From Phenylobacterium sp. (GTDB taxonomy: Bacteria > Pseudomonadota > Alphaproteobacteria > Caulobacterales > Caulobacteraceae): a stretch of 64,000 nucleotides of DNA. The translations under genes and the position numbers were made by a program. Within the stretch, counting starts at the first letter, position 1. The number at the start of each line of letters is the position of its first letter. A model generated the notes under the pieces. It saw nothing but the letters and a program-made list of their open reading frames with translations, did no database searches and was not told the origin of the DNA. The stretch covers positions 1 to 64,000 of the forward strand of contig NZ_SCVD01000021.1 in the NCBI RefSeq assembly GCF_004297125.1. The letters are read 5' to 3'. Below, piece after piece: positions 55,258 through 64,000 of the stretch.

Positions 55258-55293
55258 GAGAGTTTCTCGGCCTTGGGGGGCCGGGAAACTCTC
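55258..55293 (+). promoter_or_regulatory. Second, 15-bp hairpin in the leuS leader
   Basis: Arms 55258-55272 and 55279-55293 pair over 15 positions (one G-U), loop TTGGGG. It sits 45 bases upstream of the leuS ATG, with no T-run. With the first hairpin it forms a structured leader that could limit read-through into leuS or act in mRNA decay. Confidence 0.55.
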
Positions 55294-55337
55294 GGGGCCG
55301 TTGACCGGAAGTCTCACTCCAGTCCAAAGGCGCCGTC

Positions 55338-57899
55338 ATGGCACGCTACAATCCCAAGGAAACCGAGCCCAAGTGGCGCCAGGCGTGGACCGACGCCGAC
55401 GCCTTCCGCGCGGTCGCAGATCCGTCGAAGCCCAAGTACTACGTGCTGGAGATGTTCCCGTACCCGTCGGGACGCCTGCACATGGGCCACGTCCGCAACT
55501 ATGCGATGGGCGACGTCATCGCCCGGTTCAAGCGGGCCCGGGGCTTCTCGGTGCTGCATCCCATGGGCTGGGACGCCTTCGGCCTGCCGGCCGAGAACGC
55601 CGCCATGGAGCGCGGCGTCGATCCCAAGGCCTGGACCTACGAGAACATCGCCCGGATGCGAGCGGAGCTGAAGGAGCTGGGCCTGTCCATCGACTGGTCC
55701 CGCGAATTCGCCACCTGCGACGTGGAATACTACGGCAAGCAGCAGGCCTGGTTTCTGGATCTGTTCGCCCGCGGCCTGGTCTATCGCAAGGAAAGCGTCG
55801 TCAACTGGGATCCCGTGGACCAGACCGTGCTGGCCAACGAGCAGGTGGTCGACGGCCGCGGCTGGCGCTCGGGCGCCGTGGTGGAAAAGCGCAAGCTGAA
55901 CCAGTGGTCCATGCGGATCACCGACTACGCCAATCAGCTGACCGACGACCTGGAGACCCTGGACCGCTGGCCCGAGAAGGTCCGGGTCATGCAGGAGAAC
56001 TGGATCGGCCGCTCCAAGGGCCTGAAGTTCAGGTTCCACTTCACCGGCGAAGACCGTCCCGAGGGTCTGGAAGTCTACACCACCCGCCCGGACACTCTGT
56101 TCGGCGCCAGCTTTGTCGGCATCGCCGCCGACCATCCGCTGGCGGCGGAGGTCGCGGCGCGCGACCCCAAGGCGGCCGCCTATATCGAGGAATGCCGTAA
56201 GGGCGCGGCCACCCAGGCCGAGATCGATACCGCCGAGAAGACCGGCTACGACACCGGCCTGCGCGTGAAGCACCCGTTCGATCCGAACTGGGAGCTGCCG
56301 GTCTGGATCGCGAACTTCATCCTGATGGACTACGGCACGGGCGCGATCTTCGCCTGCCCGGCCCATGACCAGCGCGACCTGGACTTCGCCCGCAAGTACG
56401 GCCAGCCCGTGACGCCGGTGGTCCTGCCGCCCGGCGAGAATCCCGCGACCTTCGCCATCGGGACCGAGGCCTATGTTGGCCCTGGGACGATTTACAATTC
56501 GGGCTTCCTGGACGGCCTGGACATCGAGGCCGCCAAGGCCGCCGCCATCGACCGCATCGAGGCGGCCGGCGACGGCGAGGGCGCCACCGTGTTCCGCCTG
56601 CGCGACTGGGGCGTTTCGCGCCAGCGCGCCTGGGGCTGCCCGATCCCGGTGGTCCACTGCCCCACCCACGGCGTCGTGCCGCTGCCGAAGTCCGCCCTGC
56701 CGGTCGCGCACCCGGCCGACATCGAATTCGGCAAGTCGGGCAACGCGCTGGAGCGGCATCCGACCTGGAAACATACGACCTGTCCGCAGTGCGGCGGCCC
56801 GGCGACGCGGGAGACGGACACGCTGGACACCTTCGTGGACAGCTCCTGGTACTTCGCCCGCTTCGCCAACCCGGACGCGGACGAACCGATCGACAAGGCG
56901 GCCGCCGACTACTGGCTGCCGGTCGACCAGTATATCGGCGGCATCGAGCATGCGGTGCTGCACCTGCTCTACGCCCGCTTCGTCACCAAGGCCCTGGCCG
57001 ACGACGGCCAGCTTTCCGTACGCGAGCCGTTCGCCGGCCTGTTCACCCAGGGCATGGTCACCCACGAGACCTACCGCCGCCAGAACGGCGACTGGGTCGA
57101 GCCCGGCCAGGTCGAAGTGGTCGCGGAGGGCGCCACGCGTCGCGCCAAGCTGATCGAGACCGGCGAACCGCTGGCGATCGGCGACATCGAGAAGATGTCG
57201 AAGTCCAAGAAGAACACCGTGGCGCCCGAGGAGATATTCGACGTCTACGGCGTCGACGCCGCGCGCCTGTTCGTGCTGAGCGACAGCCCGGCCGAGCGCG
57301 ACGTGCAGTGGACCTCCGGCGGGGTCCAGGGCTCCTGGCGCTTCGTGAACCGGGTCTGGGACGAGTTCGACAGCCAGCCGGCGGAGGCGACGGCCGGAGA
57401 ACCGGACGCCGACCTGCGCCGCGCCACCCACAAGCTGGTGAAGCAGGTCACCGAGGCGATCGACACCTTCCGCTTCAACGCCGGCATCGCGCGCCTGTAC
57501 GAGTTCCTGAACCTGCTGAAGGCCAACCCGGTCGCGGGCGCGACGCCCGCGGTGCTGGCGGCGCGTCAGGAGGCGCTCTCGGCCTTCGCCCGCCTGATCG
57601 CTCCCTTCACCCCCCACCTGGCCGAGGAATGCTGGGCCCGCATCGGCGGGACCGGCATGGTCGTGGAAGCCGAATGGCCCACCTTCGATCCCGCGCTCAC
57701 CGAGGACGCGGTCAAAGTCCTGCCCGTGCAGGTGAACGGCAAGCGCCGCGGCGAGATCTCCGCGCCGGCCGGGGCGGAGCAGGCCGAGGTCGAGGCGATC
57801 CTGCGGGCCGACCCCGACATCGCCCAGCGCCTGGAGGGCCTGACGATCCGCAAGATCATTGTGGTCAAGGACCGGATCGTGAATATCGTGGCCGCATGA
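55338..57899 (+). CDS. leuS: Leucyl-tRNA synthetase
   Basis: 853 residues, full length. Class I signatures: HMGH at 48-51 in [15 protein letters not shown] and KMSKS at 619-623. The CP1 editing domain is present ([21 protein letters not shown]), and a zinc-type CPQC cluster lies in TTCPQCGGP. Charges tRNA-Leu in the cytosol. ATG 55338. The stop overlaps the lptE start (ATGA), giving the leuS-lptE-holA order seen in many alphaproteobacteria. Confidence 0.99.
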   Translation: MARYNPKETEPKWRQAWTDADAFRAVADPSKPKYYVLEMFPYPSGRLHMGHVRNYAMGDVIARFKRARGFSVLHPMGWDAFGLPAENAAMERGVDPKAWTYENIARMRAELKELGLSIDWSREFATCDVEYYGKQQAWFLDLFARGLVYRKESVVNWDPVDQTVLANEQVVDGRGWRSGAVVEKRKLNQWSMRITDYANQLTDDLETLDRWPEKVRVMQENWIGRSKGLKFRFHFTGEDRPEGLEVYTTRPDTLFGASFVGIAADHPLAAEVAARDPKAAAYIEECRKGAATQAEIDTAEKTGYDTGLRVKHPFDPNWELPVWIANFILMDYGTGAIFACPAHDQRDLDFARKYGQPVTPVVLPPGENPATFAIGTEAYVGPGTIYNSGFLDGLDIEAAKAAAIDRIEAAGDGEGATVFRLRDWGVSRQRAWGCPIPVVHCPTHGVVPLPKSALPVAHPADIEFGKSGNALERHPTWKHTTCPQCGGPATRETDTLDTFVDSSWYFARFANPDADEPIDKAAADYWLPVDQYIGGIEHAVLHLLYARFVTKALADDGQLSVREPFAGLFTQGMVTHETYRRQNGDWVEPGQVEVVAEGATRRAKLIETGEPLAIGDIEKMSKSKKNTVAPEEIFDVYGVDAARLFVLSDSPAERDVQWTSGGVQGSWRFVNRVWDEFDSQPAEATAGEPDADLRRATHKLVKQVTEAIDTFRFNAGIARLYEFLNLLKANPVAGATPAVLAARQEALSAFARLIAPFTPHLAEECWARIGGTGMVVEAEWPTFDPALTEDAVKVLPVQVNGKRRGEISAPAGAEQAEVEAILRADPDIAQRLEGLTIRKIIVVKDRIVNIVAA

Positions 57900-58402
57900 G
57901 CAGGTTCCTCGCCCTCGCCCTGGCCTCGACCGTCGCCCTTGGCGGCTGCGCGGGCTTCCAGCCGCTGTACGCCCAGCCCGAAGTCGTGCGGAACCTGGCC
58001 GCCATCCAGGTGACCGCCCCGTCCGGCCGCACCGGCTACCTGATCCGCCAGCACCTGGACGACGCCTTCGCCAAGGACCACTCCGTGGCGCCGACCTACA
58101 CGATGGACCTCAGCCTGGGCGAGGCGCGCTATCCCCGCGGCGTGCGGATCGACAACGTGGCCACCCGCTACGAATACGTCCTGACGGCCAGCTACGCCCT
58201 GCGCGATGTGAAGTCGCACGCCCTGGCCAAGCAGGGCCAGGTGCGCGTCGAGCTCACCTACGACAGCGCCGACCAGCCCTACGCCTCGATCTCAGCCCAG
58301 CAGGACGCCCAGGACCGCGCCGCGGACGAGGCGGCGCGCCGCATCGAGCTGGAACTGGCGGTCTGGCTCGCCACCGGCGCGAAGGTGGCCGCGGCCAAGT
58401 GA
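57896..58402 (+). CDS. lptE: LPS-assembly lipoprotein LptE
   Basis: 168 residues. Lipobox LGGC in [18 protein letters not shown], the LptE hallmark start. The mature part has [10 protein letters not shown] and a late [22 protein letters not shown]. It forms the outer-membrane LPS translocon with LptD. Coupled to leuS upstream by ATGA and to holA downstream by GTGA overlap. Confidence 0.92.
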   Translation: MSRFLALALASTVALGGCAGFQPLYAQPEVVRNLAAIQVTAPSGRTGYLIRQHLDDAFAKDHSVAPTYTMDLSLGEARYPRGVRIDNVATRYEYVLTASYALRDVKSHALAKQGQVRVELTYDSADQPYASISAQQDAQDRAADEAARRIELELAVWLATGAKVAAAK

Positions 58403-59451
58403 TCCTCGGCAAGCGTCCGGATATCGAGCGCTTCCTCGGCAAGCCCGATCCGGCCATCCGCGCGGCCCTGATCTACGGCCGCGACATCGGGGTGGTGCGC
58501 GACCGCGGCCACCAGCTGGCGGCCAGGCTGGTCCCCAATCCCGACGACCCTTTCGACGTCTCGCTGCTGACCGAGCAGGACCTTTCCGACGACGGCGGTC
58601 GGCTGGAGGGCGAGCTGGCGGCCCAGTCGCTGATGGGGGGGCGCCGTCTCGTGCGGTTGCGGCTCAGCAGCGAGAAGCCGGCGGTCGACAAGCTGGCCGC
58701 CGAGGCCCTGGAGCGCCACGCCAAGGGCGAGCTCAATCCCGACGCCTTCTTCCTGATCGAGGCGGGGAACCTCGGACGCGATTCCGCCCTGCGCAAGGCC
58801 TGCGAGAAGGCGAACGCCGCCGCCGCCATCCCCTGCTACGAGGACGAGCCCGGCGATGTCGCCCGCCTGATCCGCGAGCTGCTGGCCAAGGACGGTGTGT
58901 CGCTGAACGCCGACGCCCTGCAGCTGCTCGTCGCCCGCCTGCCCAAGGAGCGTGGCGTGGCGCGGCAGGAGATCGAGCGGCTGGCCCTCTACCTCGGCCC
59001 CGGCAGCGGCGCCAACGCCACCCCGGCCGACCTGGAGCCGTTCCTGGGCGTCGAGCCGGAGTCCTCGCTGTTCGACGCCGCCTCTGACGCCTTCGGCGGC
59101 CGCCTGGGCGAGGCGCAGGCCGGCCTGCGTCGCGCGGCCCAGGAGGGCGAGGCGGGCCCCGCCGCCGTCCGGGCCATCGGCATGCACCTCGGCAAGCTGC
59201 GCCGCACCCTCACCCTCGCCAAGAACGGCGCCGGCCTGCAGGAGGCCGCCAAGGCCTCCGGCGTGTTCTGGAAACAGGAGCGTGAGTTCCTGCGCCAGGC
59301 CCGCACCTGGACCCTCGAGGAACTGGACCGCATCCAGCCGGAAGTCCTCAACGCCGACCGCGCCTGCAAGACCGCGGGCTCCCCCGACCGCCTTATCGCC
59401 GAACGCCTGGCGCTGACGGTCGCGGGTCGTGCGCGGCGGCTGGGGTTGTAG
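58399..59451 (+). CDS. holA: DNA polymerase III subunit delta
   Basis: 350-residue clamp-loader wrench. Start is GTG 58399, overlapping the lptE stop. N-terminal AAA-like fold begins LIYGRDIGVVRDRGHQLA (degenerate P-loop, as expected for delta); KLAAEALERHAKGELNPDAFFLIEAG and the later C-terminal collar domain with REFLRQARTWTLEELDR support the call. Opens the beta clamp at the fork. Last gene of leuS-lptE-holA. Confidence 0.94.
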   Translation: MILGKRPDIERFLGKPDPAIRAALIYGRDIGVVRDRGHQLAARLVPNPDDPFDVSLLTEQDLSDDGGRLEGELAAQSLMGGRRLVRLRLSSEKPAVDKLAAEALERHAKGELNPDAFFLIEAGNLGRDSALRKACEKANAAAAIPCYEDEPGDVARLIRELLAKDGVSLNADALQLLVARLPKERGVARQEIERLALYLGPGSGANATPADLEPFLGVEPESSLFDAASDAFGGRLGEAQAGLRRAAQEGEAGPAAVRAIGMHLGKLRRTLTLAKNGAGLQEAAKASGVFWKQEREFLRQARTWTLEELDRIQPEVLNADRACKTAGSPDRLIAERLALTVAGRARRLGL

Positions 59452-59494
59452 GGGCGCAGGAGCGCAGTACGGTGCCGCCGGGAGGCGCCGAAGA

Positions 59495-60493
59495 ATGCTC
59501 AAGGAAATGCTGGTCGCAGCCGCGACGCTGCTCGCCACCGCCGCGAACGCCGCCGGACCACTCCCACCGTCTACCTATGCCAAGCCCGCGCGGCTCGTGG
59601 CCCTGCCGGACGGGCGGAAGATCAACCTGTTCTGCCTCGGGTCCGGCGCGCCCACGGTGGTGCTCGACGCCGGCTGGGGCTCCGGCATGAGCGCCTGGGC
59701 CAAGGTGCAGCCGGCGATCGCCGAGACCACGAGGGTCTGCGCCTTCGACCGGCCCGGCATGGGCTTCAGCGACGAAGGCCCCCTGCCCCGCGACGCCCGC
59801 GCCGTCGTGGCCGACGAGCGGGCCGCGCTCAAGGCCGCGCGCGTGAAGGGCCCCTACGTCCTGGTCGGCCACTCTATGGCCGGCCTGCACGTCCGGCTCT
59901 ACGCCTCGCTCTATCCGAAGGAGGTGGCCGGCGCCGTGCTGGTCGACCCCTCCAACCCGCACCAGGCGCGGCGGTTCGCCGAGGTCGCGCCCAAGGGTGC
60001 GGCGATGAACGACAAGATGATGGGGATGATGCGCGGCTGCGCCGACAAGGTGGTCGCCGGGACGCTGAAGCCCGGCGAACCCGGCTTCTCTCTCTGCTTC
60101 CCGCCGCCGCCGGCCACCCTGCCCGAGGACGTCCGCGCCGTGACGCTGCAGCGGCAGGGCGAAGGCTGGCGCTACCGGATGCAGGCCTCCGAGGTCGACA
60201 GCATGGCCGGCTCGTCCTCCGCCGACATCGACAGGACCCGGCGGCCGCTCGGCGACCTGCCGTGGATCGTGCTGACGGCCGAGGGTACGGGCAAGGGGCC
60301 ACCCACGCCGGTCGAGGAGCAGGCGGCCATGGGCCAGGTCTGGAAGGCCATGCACGACGAGGCGGCCGGCCTGTCGACCCGCGGCGAGAACCGCATGGTC
60401 GCCTCCGGACACAACATCCAGACCGAGAAGCCCGAGGCGGTGATCGCCGCCGTGAACGAGGTGGTGGCCGCGGTCCGCGCGGAGCGGCGCTAG
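59495..60493 (+). CDS. Exported alpha/beta hydrolase
   Basis: 332 residues from ATG 59495 (GGAGG upstream). Signal peptide at about 1-20 (VAAATLLATAANA). Nucleophile elbow GHSMAG (Ser), oxyanion region DAGWGSG, and a terminal His in ASGHNIQTEKPEAV; FDRPGMGFSD is the typical strand-4 loop. Likely a periplasmic esterase, with residues 180-250 as a cap. Convergent with the SRPBCC gene by 4-base overlap. Confidence 0.88.
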   Translation: MLKEMLVAAATLLATAANAAGPLPPSTYAKPARLVALPDGRKINLFCLGSGAPTVVLDAGWGSGMSAWAKVQPAIAETTRVCAFDRPGMGFSDEGPLPRDARAVVADERAALKAARVKGPYVLVGHSMAGLHVRLYASLYPKEVAGAVLVDPSNPHQARRFAEVAPKGAAMNDKMMGMMRGCADKVVAGTLKPGEPGFSLCFPPPPATLPEDVRAVTLQRQGEGWRYRMQASEVDSMAGSSSADIDRTRRPLGDLPWIVLTAEGTGKGPPTPVEEQAAMGQVWKAMHDEAAGLSTRGENRMVASGHNIQTEKPEAVIAAVNEVVAAVRAERR

Positions 60494-61380
60494 GCGTTCT
60501 CCGCCGGCGCGAAGATCGAGCGCAGCATCTCGCCGAATCCGGCCCAGCCGAACGGGTAGTCGCTGATGTCCACGGCGCGCACGAAGCCGTCATGCACCAC
60601 CGTCACCCGCGTCCTGCCGCCCAGGTCCTCGAACAGCCAGGTGATCCTCTGCACTGGCACGGTCGGGTCGCCCCGCCAATCCGGCCAGTCGGTCACCAGC
60701 TTGCGGTTCGGCTCGTACTCCAGGATCCGCGTCGGCCCGCCCGCCACCTGCCGTCCATCGACCTCGTAGCTCCAGCCGTAGACATAGGCGCCGCCGACGC
60801 GCGGCTCGACCACCGGCGCCGGGGCGCCGCACCAGCGCTTCAGCAGCTCGGGGTCGATGAACGCCTCGAAGACCTTCTCCACCGGCGCGTCGATCACCGT
60901 CGACACCCGCACCTCGGGATGCGGACTGGCGAAGTCCGGCCGGCAGAGACCCTCGCCACCCTTCAGGTGGGCCGCCAGGTTGCCGTTCAGGATGCGCCAC
61001 AGGTCATCCACCATCTCGGCGGCGCGGCCGATGGCGGGCGCCTGGGCGAAGGCATGGGTCCCCGTCAGCGTCGTGCCGCCGGCGTTCGTCTCGGCGTCGC
61101 CGGAGGTCAGCTCCAGCACGACCTCGCTGGGCTGGCCGTCCATCTCCCAGGTGAAGGCCAGGGCCTTGCCGGGCTCGAAGCGCGTCAGGCGCTGCGTCCC
61201 GGCCCGGGGCGCGCCGTACACGTGCGGGCCCCAGAAGCGGAACGCGCCGCCGCTCCGCGGCTCGACCTCGGCCTCATCGGCGAACCAGGCCTTCAGTTCC
61301 GCCGGTTCGGTCAGGGCCGCAAACACCCGCTCGGGCGGGGCTTTCAACTGCCAGGTGAAGGTATGGTTGAGCTCAGCCAC
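60490..61380 (-). CDS. Tandem SRPBCC (AHSA1-like) protein
   Basis: 296 residues made of two AHSA1/START-type halves: the first begins FTWQLKAPPERVFAALTEPAELKAWF, the second (from about 133) VSTVIDAPVEKVFEAFIDPELLKRWC with VHDGFVRAVDISDYPFGWAGF at the end. Single-domain members are usual; this is a duplication or fusion. Hydrophobic-ligand binding is the family trait; function unknown. Start GTG 61380 with GAGGAGG; overlaps the ArsR regulator stop by 8 bases. Confidence 0.9.
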   Translation of the reverse strand: MAELNHTFTWQLKAPPERVFAALTEPAELKAWFADEAEVEPRSGGAFRFWGPHVYGAPRAGTQRLTRFEPGKALAFTWEMDGQPSEVVLELTSGDAETNAGGTTLTGTHAFAQAPAIGRAAEMVDDLWRILNGNLAAHLKGGEGLCRPDFASPHPEVRVSTVIDAPVEKVFEAFIDPELLKRWCGAPAPVVEPRVGGAYVYGWSYEVDGRQVAGGPTRILEYEPNRKLVTDWPDWRGDPTVPVQRITWLFEDLGGRTRVTVVHDGFVRAVDISDYPFGWAGFGEMLRSIFAPAENA

Positions 61381-61702
61381 GCTGGTCCTCCTCGACCGTC
61401 CGCTTCAGGTCCGAAAGCCGGGCCGCCCAGTAGAGGCGGTAGGGCGCCAGCCACCGGTCGACGCTCGCCAGCGCCGCCGGGTCCAGGCTGTAGAGCCGCG
61501 CCTGGGCGGCCCGCCGCTCACGCAGCAGCCCGGCGCGCTTCAGCACGCCCACATGCTTGGCGATCGCCGGGCGGCTGACCGGGAAGTGGGCCGCCAGCTC
61601 GCCCGCCCGCAGCTCCTGCCCACGCAGGAGGTCCAGGATCGCCCGCCGCGTAGGATCGGCGATGGCGCCGAACACGGCGTCTCCGGAATGCTGCGTAACC
61701 AT
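61373..61702 (-). CDS. ArsR-family transcriptional regulator
   Basis: 109 residues from ATG 61702 (TTG 61714 would add four). Winged helix: IADPTRRAILDLLRGQELRAGELAAHFPVSRPAIAKHVGVLKRAGLL, then the wing RRAAQARLYSL and a C-terminal helix. No metal-binding cysteines, so it belongs with the SdpR/SRPBCC-associated ArsR group rather than metal sensors. It likely represses its own two-gene operon with the SRPBCC protein; an inverted repeat lies on its start. Confidence 0.92.
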   Translation of the reverse strand: MVTQHSGDAVFGAIADPTRRAILDLLRGQELRAGELAAHFPVSRPAIAKHVGVLKRAGLLRERRAAQARLYSLDPAALASVDRWLAPYRLYWAARLSDLKRTVEEDQRG

Positions 61703-61710
61703 TGGGTTAC
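61695..61710. promoter_or_regulatory. Inverted repeat over the ArsR start
   Basis: GTAACC-ATTG-GGTTAC, a perfect 6-bp inverted repeat with a 4-base centre, covers the start codon of the ArsR gene. The position suits autorepression by the encoded dimer. Confidence 0.5.
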
Positions 61711-61765
61711 ACAATCACGCGCACGGCGAGGATGCAAGCCCCCGACCGGCGCCATGCGGAGAAGG

Positions 61766-62212
61766 CTAGGTGTCGTGGTCGGGATGCTGGTGGGAGACCA
61801 CCTGCGCCTGATAGGCGGCGGTCTTGGCCTGGCCCTCCGGCGATTGGGTCCGCAGCGACCCCAGTTCGTCCACCCAGGGCAACTTAGAATCCAGCCCGAT
61901 CTGCACCGTGGGCCGGATGTCCGTCGGATCGTCGAACGCCCCGATGGCGATGTCGAAGAAGCCCGCGCCTTCGAAGGTGAGCTGGGTCCCGCAGTCGGCG
62001 CAGAAGCCGCGGTTCACCAGATTGGAGCTGGCGAACAGCTTTCGCTGACCCCTCGTCCAGGTCACCTGCTCCGCCGTCATCGAGACATAGGGACCATAGA
62101 ACGCCCCGAACGCCTTCTGGCACATGCGGCAGTGGCAGATGCTGGCGCGGCCCAGTTCGCCCTCGACGCAGAAGCGCACCGCTCCGCACTGACATCCGCC
62201 GGATCGGCTCAC
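61766..62212 (-). CDS. GFA (glutathione-dependent formaldehyde-activating-like) family protein
   Basis: 148 residues. Zinc-binding cysteines: GGCQCGAVRF near the N-terminus, CHCRMCQKAFGAFYG, and GFCADCGTQL, the three clusters of the Gfa/CENP-V fold. Reported enzyme activity exists only for a few members; most are of unknown role. Its start overlaps the mtaB stop by 4 bases, suggesting coupled expression. Confidence 0.92.
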   Translation of the reverse strand: MSRSGGCQCGAVRFCVEGELGRASICHCRMCQKAFGAFYGPYVSMTAEQVTWTRGQRKLFASSNLVNRGFCADCGTQLTFEGAGFFDIAIGAFDDPTDIRPTVQIGLDSKLPWVDELGSLRTQSPEGQAKTAAYQAQVVSHQHPDHDT

Positions 62213-63498
62213 GCGGCCTCCAGCACCATCGTTTCCGCCAGCAGGCGCCGGCCATCGTGGCCGACAACGCGCAGCGCCGCCACTTGGCCCACGGCCGCCT
62301 CACCGGTGAAGGCGATCTCGGTGAAGTCCTCGGCCCGCGCCACGCCCGGCCGCTCGACCAGGCCCGACAAAGTCCGGCCCGCCTGCCGCGCGAGGTGACG
62401 CGCGAGACCCGCCTCGCCCGCCGCCCGCAACCGCGCGGCGCGGGCCTTGACCACGTCGCGCTTCACTGCCGGCATCCGCGCCGCCGGGGTGCCGGGACGC
62501 GGGCTGAACGGGAAGACATGCAGGAACGCCAGTCCGGCCTCCTCGACCAGGCGGACCGAGTTCTCGAACATCTCGTCGGTCTCGGTGGGGAAGCCGGCGA
62601 TCAGGTCGGCCCCGAACGCGGTGTCCGGCCGCACGGCGCGGACTTCGGCCACCAGCTTCAGCGCGTCGGCGCGGCTGTGGCGGCGCTTCATCCGCTTCAG
62701 GATCATGTCGTCGCCCGCCTGCAGCGAGAGGTGCAGGTAGGGCATCAGCCGCGGCTCGGTGGCGAGGCACCGCATCAGGTCCGGATCGATCTCGGCCGCG
62801 TCGATCGACGACAGCCGGAGCCTCGGCAGCTCGGGGACCAGCTTCAGGATCCGCGCCACCAGCTGGCCCAGGGTCGGCTGGCCCGGCAGGTCGGTTCCCC
62901 AGCTGGTCACGTCCACGCCGGTCAGCACCACCTCGCGGTAGCCCTCCGCCGCCAGGCGCCGCACCTGTTCCACCACCTCGCCCGCCGCCGCCGAGCGCGA
63001 GTTCCCGCGGCCGTAAGGGATGATGCAGAAGGTGCAGCGGTGGTCGCAGCCGTTCTGGACCTCGACATAGGCCCGCGCCCGGTCCTTCAGCCCGTCGATC
63101 AGGTGCCCGGCGGTCTCGCGGACGCTCATGATGTCGTTGACCCGGACCCGCATGGGCTCGGCCCCGTCTTCAACCGAAGGCTGGGCATAGGCGCCGGCCT
63201 GGCTCTTCTCCGCATTGCCCAGCACCAGATCGACTTCCGGCATGGCGGCGAAGGCCGCGGGGTCGATCTGGGCCGCGCAGCCGGTGACGATAAGCCTGGC
63301 GCCCGGCCGCTCGCGCCGCGCCTTGCGGATCGCCTGGCGGGCCTGGCGGACGGCCTCGTTGGTGACGGCGCAGGTATTGAAGACGATGGCGTCGGAGAGC
63401 CCGTCCTCCGCAGCACGCTTGCGGATGACCTCGCTCTCGTAGGCGTTCAGCCGGCAGCCGAACGTGACGATGTCGACGTCAGGGTTGTCGGCCGACAC
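62209..63498 (-). CDS. mtaB: tRNA t6A37 methylthiotransferase MtaB
   Basis: Radical-SAM methylthiotransferase that converts t6A37 to ms2t6A37 in tRNAs reading ANN codons. 429 residues from GTG 63498, with AGGACAGGA upstream; an ATG at 63516 lacks a ribosome site. N-terminal UPF0004 domain with TFGCRLNAYESEV and TGCAAQ cysteines, the radical-SAM motif CDHRCTFCIIP, and a C-terminal TRAM-like domain. Overlaps lepB upstream by 20 bases. Confidence 0.94.
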   Translation of the reverse strand: MSADNPDVDIVTFGCRLNAYESEVIRKRAAEDGLSDAIVFNTCAVTNEAVRQARQAIRKARRERPGARLIVTGCAAQIDPAAFAAMPEVDLVLGNAEKSQAGAYAQPSVEDGAEPMRVRVNDIMSVRETAGHLIDGLKDRARAYVEVQNGCDHRCTFCIIPYGRGNSRSAAAGEVVEQVRRLAAEGYREVVLTGVDVTSWGTDLPGQPTLGQLVARILKLVPELPRLRLSSIDAAEIDPDLMRCLATEPRLMPYLHLSLQAGDDMILKRMKRRHSRADALKLVAEVRAVRPDTAFGADLIAGFPTETDEMFENSVRLVEEAGLAFLHVFPFSPRPGTPAARMPAVKRDVVKARAARLRAAGEAGLARHLARQAGRTLSGLVERPGVARAEDFTEIAFTGEAAVGQVAALRVVGHDGRRLLAETMVLEAA

Positions 63499-64000
63499 GG
63501 GTCCTGTCCTTCGCATAGACGATCTTCAGCGCCACCGCGCAGACGTCGCGGCCCGGCACGGGGCCGAAGGTGCGCGAGTCCGCGGCGTTGTCGCGGTTAT
63601 CGCCCATCAGATACCACGAACCCGCTGGCGTCGTCTTCTCGGGCACATTGTCCAAGGGGCCCTCGGACCCGAGGTCGTAGGTGCGGTAGCGCCTTCCGTT
63701 CGGCAGGGTTTCCTCCACCTCGGTGGCCCGGACGGCCACGTCGGGCAGCGCGACCGAGCCCAGGGCGCGCCGCGGGACCGGCTGGCCGTCGATGATCAGC
63801 AGCCCCTCCTTCATCGCCACCGTCTGGCCCGGCCCGGCGATGATCCGGTGGACGTAGGGCGCGGCCGAGCCTGCCTTGCGGAACACCACGACATCGCCGG
63901 CCTTCAGGCCGGGATGGCCGCAGTCGGCGCGAGCGCCGTCGACCATGACGATGTCCTCCGCCCGCAGCGTCGGCGTCATCGAGGCCGAGGTGATGTTGTA
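63479..64000 (-). CDS. lepB: Signal peptidase I (S26 family), N-terminus beyond the window
   Basis: Partial: the frame runs off the right edge, losing the membrane anchor. Ser of the box SASMTPTL (codon at 63980-63982) is the expected nucleophile. Box E MGDNRDNAADSRTFGPV is well kept. The box that usually reads YIKR with the catalytic Lys reads YVHRIIAGPGQ, so the general base position is His, as in ER/archaeal-type peptidases. Either an unusual Ser-His enzyme or a specialised paralogue. Followed by mtaB. Confidence 0.85.
   Translation of the reverse strand, partial: YNITSASMTPTLRAEDIVMVDGARADCGHPGLKAGDVVVFRKAGSAAPYVHRIIAGPGQTVAMKEGLLIIDGQPVPRRALGSVALPDVAVRATEVEETLPNGRRYRTYDLGSEGPLDNVPEKTTPAGSWYLMGDNRDNAADSRTFGPVPGRDVCAVALKIVYAKDRTRVGRQP

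Noticed and set aside
55217..55293. T-box riboswitch or leucine leader peptide for leuS
   Set aside because: No T-box consensus, and the only frame through the region has just two scattered Leu codons and no ribosome site.
55314..57617. 767-codon open frame opposite leuS
   Set aside because: Antisense shadow; leuS has all synthetase motifs in frame.

Overview
The window is 64 kb of GC-rich, densely coded chromosome from an alphaproteobacterium. Gene content and order point to the Caulobacteraceae (a Caulobacter or Phenylobacterium relative): a chvI-chvG-hprK-EIIA-ptsH block, a CenR-like essential response regulator, an NtrZ-like periplasmic protein, a PseB/PseC (FlmA/FlmB) pair for flagellin glycosylation, and a dnaK promoter of the alphaproteobacterial RpoH type. 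The species is inferred; no rRNA is present. No gap between genes exceeds about 300 bases, and there is no prophage, CRISPR array or recognisable insertion sequence.

Layout. 0-11 kb: a hypothetical gene, PaaI thioesterase, asd, rarD, a 34-residue membrane microprotein with its own terminator, a serine hydrolase/pyridoxal kinase pair, then ahcY divergent from bioB across an 18-bp perfect palindrome, and an ABC-2 exporter. 9.9-10.44 kb: a 544-bp unit in which a DUF559 nuclease-like gene is enclosed by two inverted copies of a structured repeat. This is the most unusual object in the window. 10.4-14 kb: envelope-stress two-component system ChvG/ChvI with HPr kinase, EIIA and HPr. 14-21.5 kb: a 570-residue unknown protein, PseC/PseB, a secreted small protein, an SDR, pterin dehydratase, a HAD hydrolase, a VanZ-like protein and a glycosyltransferase-like protein. 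21.5-28 kb: a GPH-type symporter, a large thiamine-diphosphate enzyme, and a cystathionine lyase/synthase operon.

28-37 kb is an envelope and metal-uptake region: a class II-like cytochrome c lipoprotein, then a TonB-dependent receptor, HupE and a His-rich anchored protein in one direction, an esterase-like lipoprotein, and a surface beta-barrel protein with 13 Thr-Thr-Pro repeats; tRNA-Arg(CCG) closes it. 37-44 kb: a cytochrome c/PQQ-propeller dehydrogenase, the dnaK-dnaJ operon with a clear RpoH promoter, a putative metalloprotein and a dienelactone hydrolase. 44-51 kb: ftsK, a UVR-motif protein, an RNase T2, lolA, a candidate small RNA with promoter and terminator, xth, a CenR-like regulator and an L,D-transpeptidase. 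51-64 kb: AraC regulator, unknown HExxH protein, YggS, ThiE-like protein, NtrZ-like protein, a DUF3576 lipoprotein, leuS-lptE-holA, alpha/beta hydrolase, an ArsR-SRPBCC pair, a GFA protein, mtaB, and a signal peptidase I cut by the right edge whose usual catalytic Lys position reads His.

Functionally the window is dominated by envelope homeostasis (ChvGI, CenR, LptE, LolA, L,D-transpeptidase, TonB receptor, signal peptidase), methionine/SAM-cycle and sulfur metabolism (asd, ahcY, CBS, cystathionine lyase), protein quality control and translation (dnaK/J, leuS, mtaB, tRNA-Arg) and DNA replication or repair (holA, xth, ftsK).
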